From Bog-950 sp046329515 (GTDB lineage: Bacteria > Bacteroidota > Bacteroidia > Chitinophagales > LD1): a stretch of 64,000 nucleotides of DNA. A program made the translations under genes and the position numbers. The notes under the pieces were generated by a model. It was not told the origin of the DNA. It ran no database searches and saw only the letters and a list, made by a program, of their open reading frames with translations. Shown one piece after another: positions 50,459 through 58,605 of the stretch; within the stretch, counting starts at the first letter, position 1, and the number at the start of each line of letters is the position of its first letter. Location of the stretch: NCBI GenBank assembly GCA_046329515.1, contig JAXLUM010000002.1:992001-1056000 (forward strand), read 5' to 3'.

Positions 50459-51510
50459 TAAATTTCCAATAGGGGGGTACAACAAAGTTTGTCTACGGGG
50501 ATAATTGCCGAGGCAGCCGAAAGCCCTACGCCAAAACCTGCCAAAAGCAGGGTACCCTGTAAATCCGACAGATTTGACCGCAAAGCTGTTATCATGGTTA
50601 ATGGTATGGATGCAGAGCTGGTGTTGCCAAAATTAGTAAGCGAGTAGGGAAACTTTTCTTCGGGTATTTTGATTTTTTTACGAAGCGATTCGCAGATAAT
50701 GCGATTCGCCTGATGAAAAACAAAATAGTCTATTGCATCAGTAGGCAAGCTGGCAAAGGTCAAAAGGGACTCTATGTTTTTAACAACACTGCGAAGCGAG
50801 AATTCCAAAACCTTTTGCCCGTTCATATGCGCATGAAGCGAGGTCCTTCTTATTCCTTTTGCCTGACTTTCTTCTTCTAACGAAGATGTTGAGGCAGGCT
50901 TACGCGCCCCGCCCTCCGGTATTATAATAGCATCATAACCATCACCAAATGTTTCAAGGTTAAAGTAAACGCTTCCTGCCGAAGATGAGGCTTCTATTGC
51001 TGTGGCAGTACCAGCATCCCCAATAAGAGGGTAAGTAGATTTGTCGCTATAAGAAACAATGTGCGATGTTTCTCCACAAAGTAACAAGGCCTTTTGCCAA
51101 CCATACAGTTGAAGGTATGCCTGAATAGCACTTAAACCATAAACAAAGCCCGAACAACCAAGGTGCAGATCAAATGCTGCACATGAATTCGAAAGCCCTA
51201 GCTGTTCTTGTATGGCAGCAGCGCCAAAAGGTACAAGATAATCTGGCGTTTGGGTAACAAAAATCAGTAATTCAATTTCTGAAAATGACCAATCCAAATC
51301 TTTTACTAGTCTTTTTGCCGCAATAACACACATATCAGAAGCAGTTAGTCCTAGTGGCGCTTTGCGCAGTGATATTACTCCTACATGCTTTTGGAAATCC
51401 TTTCTTTCTGCTTCTGACGAAAAAGGGTACATAGTTGTATCAAACACTTGGGAAGGTACGGCGGCTGCCGCACCGATAATCTGTATTCCCTTTCCGCGCG
51501 CCAAAGGCAT
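50458..51510 (-). CDS. 3-oxoacyl-ACP synthase III (KASIII/FabH-like)
   Basis: A 350-residue thiolase-fold condensing enzyme with a full Cys-His-Asn triad: Cys119 in DLHLGCSGFVYG, His266 in FVFHQANR and Asn296 in LTNFGNTSSASIP. Other KASIII marks are FVTQTPDYLVP and GDAGTATAIE. It carries out decarboxylative condensation of an acyl starter with malonyl-ACP, or in related clades acyl transfer or head-to-head condensation. The neighbours are a dedicated ACP (one-base overlap) and an acyl-AMP ligase, so it is unlikely to be the housekeeping FabH; it likely makes a special acyl chain. Confidence 0.88.
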   Translation of the reverse strand: MPLARGKGIQIIGAAAAVPSQVFDTTMYPFSSEAERKDFQKHVGVISLRKAPLGLTASDMCVIAAKRLVKDLDWSFSEIELLIFVTQTPDYLVPFGAAAIQEQLGLSNSCAAFDLHLGCSGFVYGLSAIQAYLQLYGWQKALLLCGETSHIVSYSDKSTYPLIGDAGTATAIEASSSAGSVYFNLETFGDGYDAIIIPEGGARKPASTSSLEEESQAKGIRRTSLHAHMNGQKVLEFSLRSVVKNIESLLTFASLPTDAIDYFVFHQANRIICESLRKKIKIPEEKFPYSLTNFGNTSSASIPLTMITALRSNLSDLQGTLLLAGFGVGLSAASAIIPVDKLCCTPLLEI

Positions 51511-51746
51511 TAGTCTGAAATTTTATGGTTAATAAGCGCTGTCAGATCGGCAATGGTTTCAGCCGTTTTCATCTCTTCCGGCGATATAAACACGCCAAAC
51601 TCAAATTCAATCATGGTAGTTACCACTACCGCGTTTATAGAGTTCCAGTTTAGCTTGTCCCGAAACTTTGAATCTGTTCTCAAAGAGTTTTTAGGTAAAT
51701 CGTCAAACTCTAGTTCAATTTTTTCTATTAATTGCTCGCTATTCAT
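51510..51746 (-). CDS. Acyl carrier protein
   Basis: A 78-residue acidic four-helix protein: EKIELEFDDLP at the N-terminus, then LNWNSINAVVVTTMIEFEFGVFI around residues 32-54. The phosphopantetheine attachment serine is in W-N-S-I-N; the usual D-S-L has become N-S-I, but the Ser and the following helix are kept. It is translationally coupled on both sides: one-base overlap with the KASIII gene, and one base after the AMP-ligase gene. It carries the acyl group from ligase to KASIII. The changed motif suggests a dedicated phosphopantetheinyl transferase interaction or tuned partner choice. Confidence 0.82.
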   Translation of the reverse strand: MNSEQLIEKIELEFDDLPKNSLRTDSKFRDKLNWNSINAVVVTTMIEFEFGVFISPEEMKTAETIADLTALINHKISD

Positions 51747-51747
51747 A

Positions 51748-53238
51748 TCATTCTTTTATGTCTAATCTTTCAGACTCCTTTAACCGCTTCAATAACTCCT
51801 CGCGTTTCATCTTATAGGAAATGGTAAGCGGTATTGAGTCTCTAAAAGGAAAAATGTAAATGCGCTCTATTTTTTCCGCAGCCTGTAAATTTTTATTACA
51901 TTTAATTACCCAAGCTGCGGCCTCCTGTTTTTTAGATTCATCTACATTGTTTAACCATAATAAGGCGCTTAACTTTTGCTCCTCATCGCAACAAACAATA
52001 GCGCTATTTACCTCATTACATTCCATTAGTTTATGTTCAATAAGCTCAGGCAAGATATATAAGCCGTGGGGCCCTTTTAGGATGTTTTTTTTTCTGCCGC
52101 ATATGGTCAGGTACCCTTCAGAGTCTAAAGAAACAATATCGCCTGTTCTAAGATAACCATCTTGTGTGAGTAACTCGGTTGTTGCCGGCTCATTATTTTT
52201 ATATCCTGTTGTGTTATTTGGAGCCTTGCATAGCAATTCGCCGTCTGCCTCAATCCGGATGTTTACTTCTTTGGCAACTTGGCCAACAGTACCTGTTTTT
52301 TTTGTACCGTAGTCGTTAAAACTAATTAGGGAAGCTGTTTCTGTTAACCCGTAAACCTCGTATATTATAATTCCCTTTTCCTCAAAGAAAGCACTAGTTG
52401 AAGGCGCTAGGGATGCACCACCACATATAATAGCCTTTAAAAAACTCGGAAAAATCCCTGTCTCCAAAACCTGGTTCTGAATTTTACGCAATAGAAAGGG
52501 TGCCACTGCCATGACATCTGGCTTGTAGAAGAGCAGAGATTCCAACTCATTTTGTAAAGGGCTTGGATAACAAATGGTGATACCATTTGCTTTGTAACTG
52601 TAATTCAATTTTCGTTCTCCACTAAAGGAAACGGGCAACAAACTTAGTGCTTTATTGCAATCTTGGAAAAAGCGGGCTTTGGAAAATACGTTAATAGCAC
52701 TCAGCCAGTTATTTCTGCTAAGAATGACACCCTTGGAAACACCCGCGCTACCAGATGTATATATTATTGTTTGTGTGCTTTCCCCTGGTAGTGTCGGCAA
52801 CCTAAAGCTTTTCGTTAAAAAAAAAGAAGACTGATATAGGCTATTTAGACCATGTGTACTATGGATAAGAAACATCTCTGACTTAATAGCCGCACTCGTT
52901 ACTATTTTGCCCACTATTCGATAAACGAATTCGTAACCTATAAGAATTAGCTGTGGTTTGTTGTCAGAAATTACTATTCGCATCAAGTCCGCCTCTGCCA
53001 GAGGAGGTAAGGAAACATGCACACTTCCGGACCAATAGCACGCCGCATCAATGATATCCCAATCCGGCCCGTTGGGCAAAATAGTAAGAATGCAGGACAC
53101 TTTCCTTTCCATAAACCCTGCAGCCAAGGCCTGAGCATAAAAACGAAACTCATCGTAATGCATAGACTGTGGTTCTGCGTTACGGAAAAAACGCAGCATA
53201 GCACTTTGTCCATATTCATTAGCGTAAAGCGTGTTCAT
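51748..53238 (-). CDS. Acyl-AMP ligase / acyl-CoA synthetase (ANL superfamily)
   Basis: A 496-residue cytoplasmic adenylate-forming enzyme. Motifs: the phosphate loop IIYTSGSAGVSKG (158-170), YGLTETASLISFND near 290, GYLRTGDIVSLDSEGYLTICGRKK (about 368-391) with the hinge after the Asp, and an IYIFPFRDSIPLTISYKMKR end with the Lys used in catalysis. It activates an acyl or aryl acid with ATP and passes it to CoA or, given the neighbour, to the ACP pantetheine arm. First of a ligase-ACP-KASIII set with gaps of 1 base or overlaps. It carries an A9 run (52085-52093, coding strand) within GRKKN. Confidence 0.87.
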   Translation of the reverse strand: MNTLYANEYGQSAMLRFFRNAEPQSMHYDEFRFYAQALAAGFMERKVSCILTILPNGPDWDIIDAACYWSGSVHVSLPPLAEADLMRIVISDNKPQLILIGYEFVYRIVGKIVTSAAIKSEMFLIHSTHGLNSLYQSSFFLTKSFRLPTLPGESTQTIIYTSGSAGVSKGVILSRNNWLSAINVFSKARFFQDCNKALSLLPVSFSGERKLNYSYKANGITICYPSPLQNELESLLFYKPDVMAVAPFLLRKIQNQVLETGIFPSFLKAIICGGASLAPSTSAFFEEKGIIIYEVYGLTETASLISFNDYGTKKTGTVGQVAKEVNIRIEADGELLCKAPNNTTGYKNNEPATTELLTQDGYLRTGDIVSLDSEGYLTICGRKKNILKGPHGLYILPELIEHKLMECNEVNSAIVCCDEEQKLSALLWLNNVDESKKQEAAAWVIKCNKNLQAAEKIERIYIFPFRDSIPLTISYKMKREELLKRLKESERLDIKE

Positions 53239-53240
53239 GT

Positions 53241-54968
53241 TTAATTACTATTTAAGTCAGGATGTCTTTTAATAATATAGTAACTATATGCTTGGTTTCC
53301 CCACAAAAATGGATTTTTGTAAGAGCGCAGAACACTTTTATTATAAACAGGACAAAAGTTAATGGTGTCATTGTAAAAAAAAACATTCCAGCGGTGTAAA
53401 AAGGAAATATTGTAGGTGTTGTAGATAAATACAACCTGATCTGATTTTTCATTAAGACAATTCAAAATTTTATTTGAGTTAGCAGATCCGCATTTATTGG
53501 TCCAGTAATCTATGTTGGACTTAAAATGCCTGGATATATAATGAAATGGAAGGACGTATTGATTTTCTTTATTTAGATTTGGAACACAAAATGGGCCTGT
53601 GTCTACAAAATAGGCAGTATATAGGTCAAATAAAATTATTTTATGATTAAAAGAATTTAGCTCCGCTATAAATTTTTGTTTCTGAATCTTGTCTGCCATA
53701 AGAAGTTCGCTCATCTTTATACAAGCCTTTGCGCGATAAGCGGAGAAACAACATAGGGGAATGACCAATACTACTATATAGATGGACTTCCACTTTTTAT
53801 TGCTCCAGGCGGCAAACGTATAAAGATTAAAAACTGTAAGAATAAGTAAATAAGGCCCCAATAAACGATCTTCCATCTTTGCAATTAAAGCAATCAGTAA
53901 TATTAAAACCCCAGCTAGTAACCATAAAACTGATAATAATACTGTTTTACGCAAGCCCAACAAAATCGGGCCGAATGCCACAATAAGTACTAGATTTATC
54001 ATGAAAAGAACAATCTCCTTATATAACCAGTTAAAGCATGATTGTCTTCCTTGGTACCTGTCCGCGAATTGAATGAGGTTAAGTGTTTTAAAGTATAGAA
54101 ACTGTTTGACTTCAAAATTGTGGGGTTGGGCGTAAAGGTTATGCAGCCAATCTTCTGTTAAAATATCGGCATCAAAATGATTCCAGGTAGTGATGGCTTC
54201 AAGCTTCAATTGTGTAGCAGGATCCTTAATGTCCGAAGAAATTGGCAAAATATAGGCATCTTGTATAAGAGATTCATAAAAAGAGAACTTTCCGAAGTCA
54301 ATAGTTTCAGATGTAGGTAAGGCCCATTTTAACACATTGGACATAAATAGCGGGAGGATTACTACGGGTAATAACCTCTGGATAATAGCCTTTTTGTTTT
54401 GGAACCATAACGCTACCAAAGTAAGAGAGGAAGCTAACAATAGAGTTATGACAGCGATTTCCAGACGGGTTAATAGGCCTAGTAATATACATAAACCTAT
54501 ATAAAGCGCAAATGCGGGACCCAGTCTAAACACCATGAGCAAAGTAGCACTGCCAGTGAGCAGACACGCAGCAGTAGTGAAGGTGTTACGCATTATAAAC
54601 TCCTGCATAAAACCACAGAACACCAGAACTCCTGGAACCAGTTGCCACAGGCGCTTTGGTTTTAAAAAAACTAAAAAATTATATGTTACATAAACAAGAT
54701 TGCAATAGGACATTGCTAATAATAAGAAAAGGAAAAAACCATACCAAGATACACCGGGGACTGTCTTATAAAGGCCAATTAGAATAAAAGACAATCCTAT
54801 AAAATAATCGGGATTTAGGACATGTTTAGGCTCGTAGATGCCTGCCATCAAATTAGCCATTAAAGTATCGTCCAGCCACCCAACATACAAACCGGTGCGT
54901 AATGAGAAGATAAGCGAAAACAATATACACCCCCCCAAAAAATAGACGTACCTGAATTTTATTGGCAT
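53241..54968 (-). CDS. Polytopic membrane protein of unknown function (paralog of 58606-60258)
   Basis: A 575-residue protein with about ten helices and a C-terminal 170-residue soluble part. It shares landmarks with the 58606 gene: LLTRLEIAVITLLLAS here, SATLIRTEVFGFSVMLI there; AKMEDRLLGPYLLILTVF here, IKIEDRVLYPALIAFLVL there. Both resemble polytopic GT-like proteins of polysaccharide loci, but no catalytic motif is clear. A T6G7 run near codons 9-13 (54930-54942) may be prone to slippage. More A/T-rich than the flanking ligase and cytochrome genes. The role is unknown; sugar transfer or transport is possible. Confidence 0.62.
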   Translation of the reverse strand: MPIKFRYVYFLGGCILFSLIFSLRTGLYVGWLDDTLMANLMAGIYEPKHVLNPDYFIGLSFILIGLYKTVPGVSWYGFFLFLLLAMSYCNLVYVTYNFLVFLKPKRLWQLVPGVLVFCGFMQEFIMRNTFTTAACLLTGSATLLMVFRLGPAFALYIGLCILLGLLTRLEIAVITLLLASSLTLVALWFQNKKAIIQRLLPVVILPLFMSNVLKWALPTSETIDFGKFSFYESLIQDAYILPISSDIKDPATQLKLEAITTWNHFDADILTEDWLHNLYAQPHNFEVKQFLYFKTLNLIQFADRYQGRQSCFNWLYKEIVLFMINLVLIVAFGPILLGLRKTVLLSVLWLLAGVLILLIALIAKMEDRLLGPYLLILTVFNLYTFAAWSNKKWKSIYIVVLVIPLCCFSAYRAKACIKMSELLMADKIQKQKFIAELNSFNHKIILFDLYTAYFVDTGPFCVPNLNKENQYVLPFHYISRHFKSNIDYWTNKCGSANSNKILNCLNEKSDQVVFIYNTYNISFLHRWNVFFYNDTINFCPVYNKSVLRSYKNPFLWGNQAYSYYIIKRHPDLNSN

Positions 54969-54987
54969 AAAGCCAAAATAGTAAGGT

Positions 54988-56316
54988 TCATGACAAAATG
55001 AAACTAGGCAAGCTGTGATTTGCCCCTCTCAGAAATCTTTTTAACTCAGCTTGCTGAAGTTTAAAACTAAAGATAACAAGAACAAGGGGATAGATGAAAT
55101 TGAGAAAATAGACAAGCGGATGAATATGGCCGCTCATAGATATGCCATCTCTTGTTTGAAGGATATTGTAAACTATCCAGGGTTGACGGCCAGCCTCCGA
55201 AACTACGCCGCCTATAATAGATACTAATTGGACCAGTATATATGAGCCTATTGATAAGGTAAAAACGCGCCTATAATTACCACGCCTCACCAAAACGCAG
55301 GACCACGCCCAAAGTCCTAGCAATACTACCCAGCCCAATAGCATTGCCCTAAAGCAATAAAACACTACTGCCACATTAGGTTTGTCTTCAGATTTAAAGC
55401 TGTTTAGGGGTCTCAGTGGAGTAAAGCTTGCATTCATTTTCTGTTCAATAAAGGCAGGCAGGTGAATACCCAACGTAATCGTCAATGTTTCATCAGTTGT
55501 AGCCATTAGATAATAATGAGGAGGTTCCGAAGACGAATAATAACCTTCAATAGCACTGGCCTTGGCAGGCTGGTATTGGGCTATAATATCAAACTGTATA
55601 TGCCCAAGTATTGGCTGTAAAAATAAGCAAACGAATATAAGGCCGAGGTATGTTCTGATCAGAGTCGATGCGCCTTGAGCACGCACCTCTTTTTGCCCCA
55701 CCCTTGCCAGTACCGTACAATAAAAAGCAAAACCGGCTATCAGCCCACCTGTATACAGATGAGCAAGTTTGGGAATACAGGAGGCATTTAAAATAAAATT
55801 CCTTAGGCTGACAATATGAACAGAGAGTCCAGCTGGAGTATTCGTAAATACAGTGCCGGCCGGTGTATGCATCCAAGCGTTTACAATAAGAGTCCATGCG
55901 CTAAAGCAAATTGAGAAAATGAAAAGCACTAACACAATAAATATGCTAAGGCCTAGGGGCAATACTGGTTCGCGTAAGAGAAAGAACAACAAAAAAGCCG
56001 TTCCGAAAAAGGAAACAAGGGCAATACGGCCAAACGGGTGGTTAATTAAGGGCCCCAAAACATGCTCAGCTGCCGACCAGTTTTCGCCCAATTGTAAATC
56101 AAGTACGATTCCGGAGAAGGTTGCAATGCAGAATTGAATAGTGTAAAGTTTTACAAAAAGAGAGAATAAACCATGGTGGCCTTCGCCGGGTCTGCGGCGA
56201 GTGAAGATGGCAAGCACCAATAATCCTATTGCGCTGCCCGGTAACGCAGCAGTTAATGCTTGATGAATGGCGAGGCTGCTTCCGAACAGAGAACGAGCCA
56301 AAATCTCCTTATCCAC
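54988..56316 (-). CDS. cydA: Cytochrome bd-type quinol oxidase subunit I (CydA-like), without CydB
   Basis: A 442-residue integral membrane protein with about nine helices. Residues typical of CydA are kept: His18 in LFGSSLAIHQALTAALPG (heme b595 ligand position), a second His in IPKLAHLYTGGLIAG, Met in the FRAM motif (heme b558 ligand position), NAWMHTPAG, YQPAKASAIEG, and GVVSEAGRQPWIVYNILQT. CydA oxidises quinol and reduces oxygen with CydB. No CydB gene lies next to it or anywhere in the window; a 74-residue two-helix protein precedes it (8-base overlap). The protein may work as a CydA-only oxidase, pair with a distant CydB, or do another quinone-linked job. Confidence 0.8.
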   Translation of the reverse strand: MDKEILARSLFGSSLAIHQALTAALPGSAIGLLVLAIFTRRRPGEGHHGLFSLFVKLYTIQFCIATFSGIVLDLQLGENWSAAEHVLGPLINHPFGRIALVSFFGTAFLLFFLLREPVLPLGLSIFIVLVLFIFSICFSAWTLIVNAWMHTPAGTVFTNTPAGLSVHIVSLRNFILNASCIPKLAHLYTGGLIAGFAFYCTVLARVGQKEVRAQGASTLIRTYLGLIFVCLFLQPILGHIQFDIIAQYQPAKASAIEGYYSSSEPPHYYLMATTDETLTITLGIHLPAFIEQKMNASFTPLRPLNSFKSEDKPNVAVVFYCFRAMLLGWVVLLGLWAWSCVLVRRGNYRRVFTLSIGSYILVQLVSIIGGVVSEAGRQPWIVYNILQTRDGISMSGHIHPLVYFLNFIYPLVLVIFSFKLQQAELKRFLRGANHSLPSFILS

Positions 56317-56533
56317 TTTGTTTATTGAATCTATCGTAAACTATATATACGGCCACAAAAAAAACCGCGCACAACCCCAGTTTCACTATGCGTATGACAC
56401 CCTCGTTTTGATGCTGTAGTATAAAGCGCAATAGAGAAAAAACAAGTGCCAATAAAACGGTGATGCGTAATACAGCATCCGCCAAATTCCTTTCGGCAAC
56501 CTCACTAAATTCCCTCAGTAACTTTTTAAGCAT
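56309..56533 (-). CDS. Small two-helix membrane protein beside CydA
   Basis: A 74-residue protein: an amphipathic charged start (MLKKLLREFSEVAERNLAD) and two membrane helices (about 21-37 and 45-62), ending DRFNKQSG. I start at ATG 56533, just after the flippase TGA (TGA-A-ATG); the frame continues to 56575 inside the flippase gene. It overlaps the CydA gene by 8 bases. I do not recognise the family. It is longer than CydX (about 37 residues, one helix) but sits where an accessory subunit would be. Confidence 0.6.
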   Translation of the reverse strand: MLKKLLREFSEVAERNLADAVLRITVLLALVFSLLRFILQHQNEGVIRIVKLGLCAVFFVAVYIVYDRFNKQSG

Positions 56534-56534
56534 T

Positions 56535-57539
56535 TCAATTGGGTCCCCGTCCTCCGGTGCTCTTGCGCACACCATCGCTATCTTTTATCAGCTTAGCAGA
56601 GGGTATGTAATCTTGGCCGGAGACAAAAACTACGCCTCCCACCATCAATAATGTCAGCTGAAAAAAGAAGTGCAGCAAGGGTACCTGGAGGGCAGCTTCT
56701 GTGTTTAGGTTCATAAATTTTAAATAAAGGAAAAACGAAGTTTCCATTAAACCAAGCCCCTCGTAACTTATAGGCAAACTGGCACTTAAATAGAAAAAGG
56801 GAATGCCCACGAGAAACTGCCCGGCATTATAAAAATCGAACCCTAAACCACTCAGGGCCAACAAAATAAACACGGTTAGCAGCCCTCCGAGAAAAGACGA
56901 AACAGATGACACCAATAAGATGCGGCCATTTGAGCGGGCGGATGTTACTTCCTCTAAAACCACATCGAAAGAGGGGATTAGCTTTTGTAGTGGCCGGCGA
57001 AAAACTCTCGCTAAAAATCTTAAAATGCTCTTGTAAAAAGGCAGCGTAAGCAAAAGGAGAAAAAAGAAAAAAAGATAAGCATATAGCGGATGATAATAGT
57101 TGGTTACACCTCCAAGCAGCAAAAGAAAAAATCCCAAAGCAAGAGCAGCCCCTAACCCTAATGTTGCACCAATACGGTCCAGCAAAAGTCCATTAACTGC
57201 AACCGCTGCAGGAATTTCGTGTTTACGCAAAAACAAAAAACGGAAAAGGTCCTCGGAGCCGGGGATAGGTAAAAACAGCATTAAAAACCATGTTCGGTAA
57301 GCCATTATTATGGCGCTTCGCAGCCGGAGTTTATACCCCTGCAAGCGAGCGCAGTAGTACAATCGCAATCCGAGCAAAATATTTTTAAGATGAAACAGCA
57401 CGAATGCCAATGCAATAAGGGAAAACCTTATTTGTATTTGTGCCTGGTTTATTTTGCGCAACTGAAAATGATAAATAAGCCAAAGCACAAGCCCAAACAG
57501 CAATAGTTTGATAAGTATTGAGGAGCATCGGGCATTCAT
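56535..57539 (-). CDS. LPG-synthase-TM (UPF0104/AglD-like) flippase-type membrane protein
   Basis: A 334-residue integral membrane protein with about eight helices. It has the family landmarks: RTWFLMLFLPIPGSEDLFRFL in the N-terminal half and LSASLPISYEGLGLMETSFF in the C-terminal half. Without the cytoplasmic lysyltransferase domain such proteins are thought to move lipid-linked material or act as accessory membrane factors. This is a full-length version of the half-domain found at 28549-28977. It is the second gene of the cytochrome c/flippase/small protein/CydA run. The C-terminus ends GGRGPN. Confidence 0.8.
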   Translation of the reverse strand: MNARCSSILIKLLLFGLVLWLIYHFQLRKINQAQIQIRFSLIALAFVLFHLKNILLGLRLYYCARLQGYKLRLRSAIIMAYRTWFLMLFLPIPGSEDLFRFLFLRKHEIPAAVAVNGLLLDRIGATLGLGAALALGFFLLLLGGVTNYYHPLYAYLFFFFLLLLTLPFYKSILRFLARVFRRPLQKLIPSFDVVLEEVTSARSNGRILLVSSVSSFLGGLLTVFILLALSGLGFDFYNAGQFLVGIPFFYLSASLPISYEGLGLMETSFFLYLKFMNLNTEAALQVPLLHFFFQLTLLMVGGVVFVSGQDYIPSAKLIKDSDGVRKSTGGRGPN

Positions 57540-57571
57540 AGTCGTACAATAACCTTTCTTTCTAAGTAGCC

Positions 57572-58516
57572 CTATCTCACCTTATTGTGTATCCTTGGTA
57601 AGGTTGCCAGATAGGCGTAAATAGATAAAACTTCTTTATCGGTGAGTAAATAAAATGGCTGCATGGGGTCGCGGACCGTTTTGCCATCAGGCTTTATTCC
57701 GTTTTTAACCGTCCGTAAAAATTCCGTTTCCGACCATTTCCCTATTCCGGTTTCCTCATCAAAGGTTATGTTCGATGAATATATTTCTCCATGTTCACTA
57801 TTTGTATGCTTTGCGCCGCCTGCAAAAAAGTTGTCCGACCTCTCCGGAAAATCATTGTGGTAGTTGCCTACTAAATCATTGGAGTGACACTCGTAACAGG
57901 AAAACTTTCGCGGTGCCAGGTATCTGCCAAATTCTATTGGATTGTTTGTGTCCGGCGGCAAAATAGCTGCCGTTGCATAAGCGTAAGGCCTTAACAGTGT
58001 GCGCGCAAAAATTTTAACCACAGGGTTAATAGGCTCAGGGGCCACAGGTTTATTTACTGCCCGCACCAATGAATCATCAGAGCGCAGAAAAGCTATAATT
58101 GAACCAAGATCGTCATTACTAAGGCCGGGATACTTAGGCATATCGTAAACATAATAGCCATCGGGCTTTATGCCTGTGCGTAGAAAAAATGCCAGTTGCC
58201 CTGTGGACCACCGCCCTATTCCTGTTGCGGAATCCGCCGTAATATTAGAGGCAAAATTATCCCCTATACTTCCGGGGTTGGCCACATCTCCGCCAGCCAG
58301 GGTATTTGTTTGTGCATCATAATGGCATTTAATACACATCATGAGAACTATCCGGCGGCCTTCTTTTAGATGTGCCGAATCGTTACTGTAAGTAAACACC
58401 GGCGATAAAGCCTCATATTTTGGCAAAGGCAAAATTGCCAAAACAACTAAAACAAGCAGCAACACTGCCACTAAACCCAAAGCCGAAAAGAGAATGATCC
58501 TGAACCGGAATTTCAA
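57572..58516 (-). CDS. Membrane-anchored cytochrome c with two heme sites
   Basis: About 315 residues. An N-terminal membrane helix (IILFSALGLVAVLLLVLVVL, about 7-27) anchors a periplasmic part with two c-type heme sites: CIKCH (61-65) and CYECH in the second half. Each is followed by a similar N-I-T-x-D/E-x-x-T-G-I-G-x-W-S motif and a G-I-K-P-D-G segment, as in cytochromes that serve alcohol or aldehyde dehydrogenases. The ORF extends to ATG 58648, but that overlaps the divergent gene; I prefer TTG 58516 right before the helix. It may carry electrons to or from the nearby CydA-like protein, by inference. Confidence 0.78.
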   Translation of the reverse strand: MKFRFRIILFSALGLVAVLLLVLVVLAILPLPKYEALSPVFTYSNDSAHLKEGRRIVLMMCIKCHYDAQTNTLAGGDVANPGSIGDNFASNITADSATGIGRWSTGQLAFFLRTGIKPDGYYVYDMPKYPGLSNDDLGSIIAFLRSDDSLVRAVNKPVAPEPINPVVKIFARTLLRPYAYATAAILPPDTNNPIEFGRYLAPRKFSCYECHSNDLVGNYHNDFPERSDNFFAGGAKHTNSEHGEIYSSNITFDEETGIGKWSETEFLRTVKNGIKPDGKTVRDPMQPFYLLTDKEVLSIYAYLATLPRIHNKVR

Positions 58517-58605
58517 AATGCAATGCGTAATATAGCTGCTAAATAAGTGAATAAAATCAGCAGATCCCTGCCTTTGGGCCGGGCCCCAAAAAATGAATTT
58601 TCTGC

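Noticed and set aside
56534..56575. Extended N-terminus of the small protein beside CydA
   Set aside because: The extra residues lie inside the flippase gene, while ATG 56533 sits right after its stop codon.
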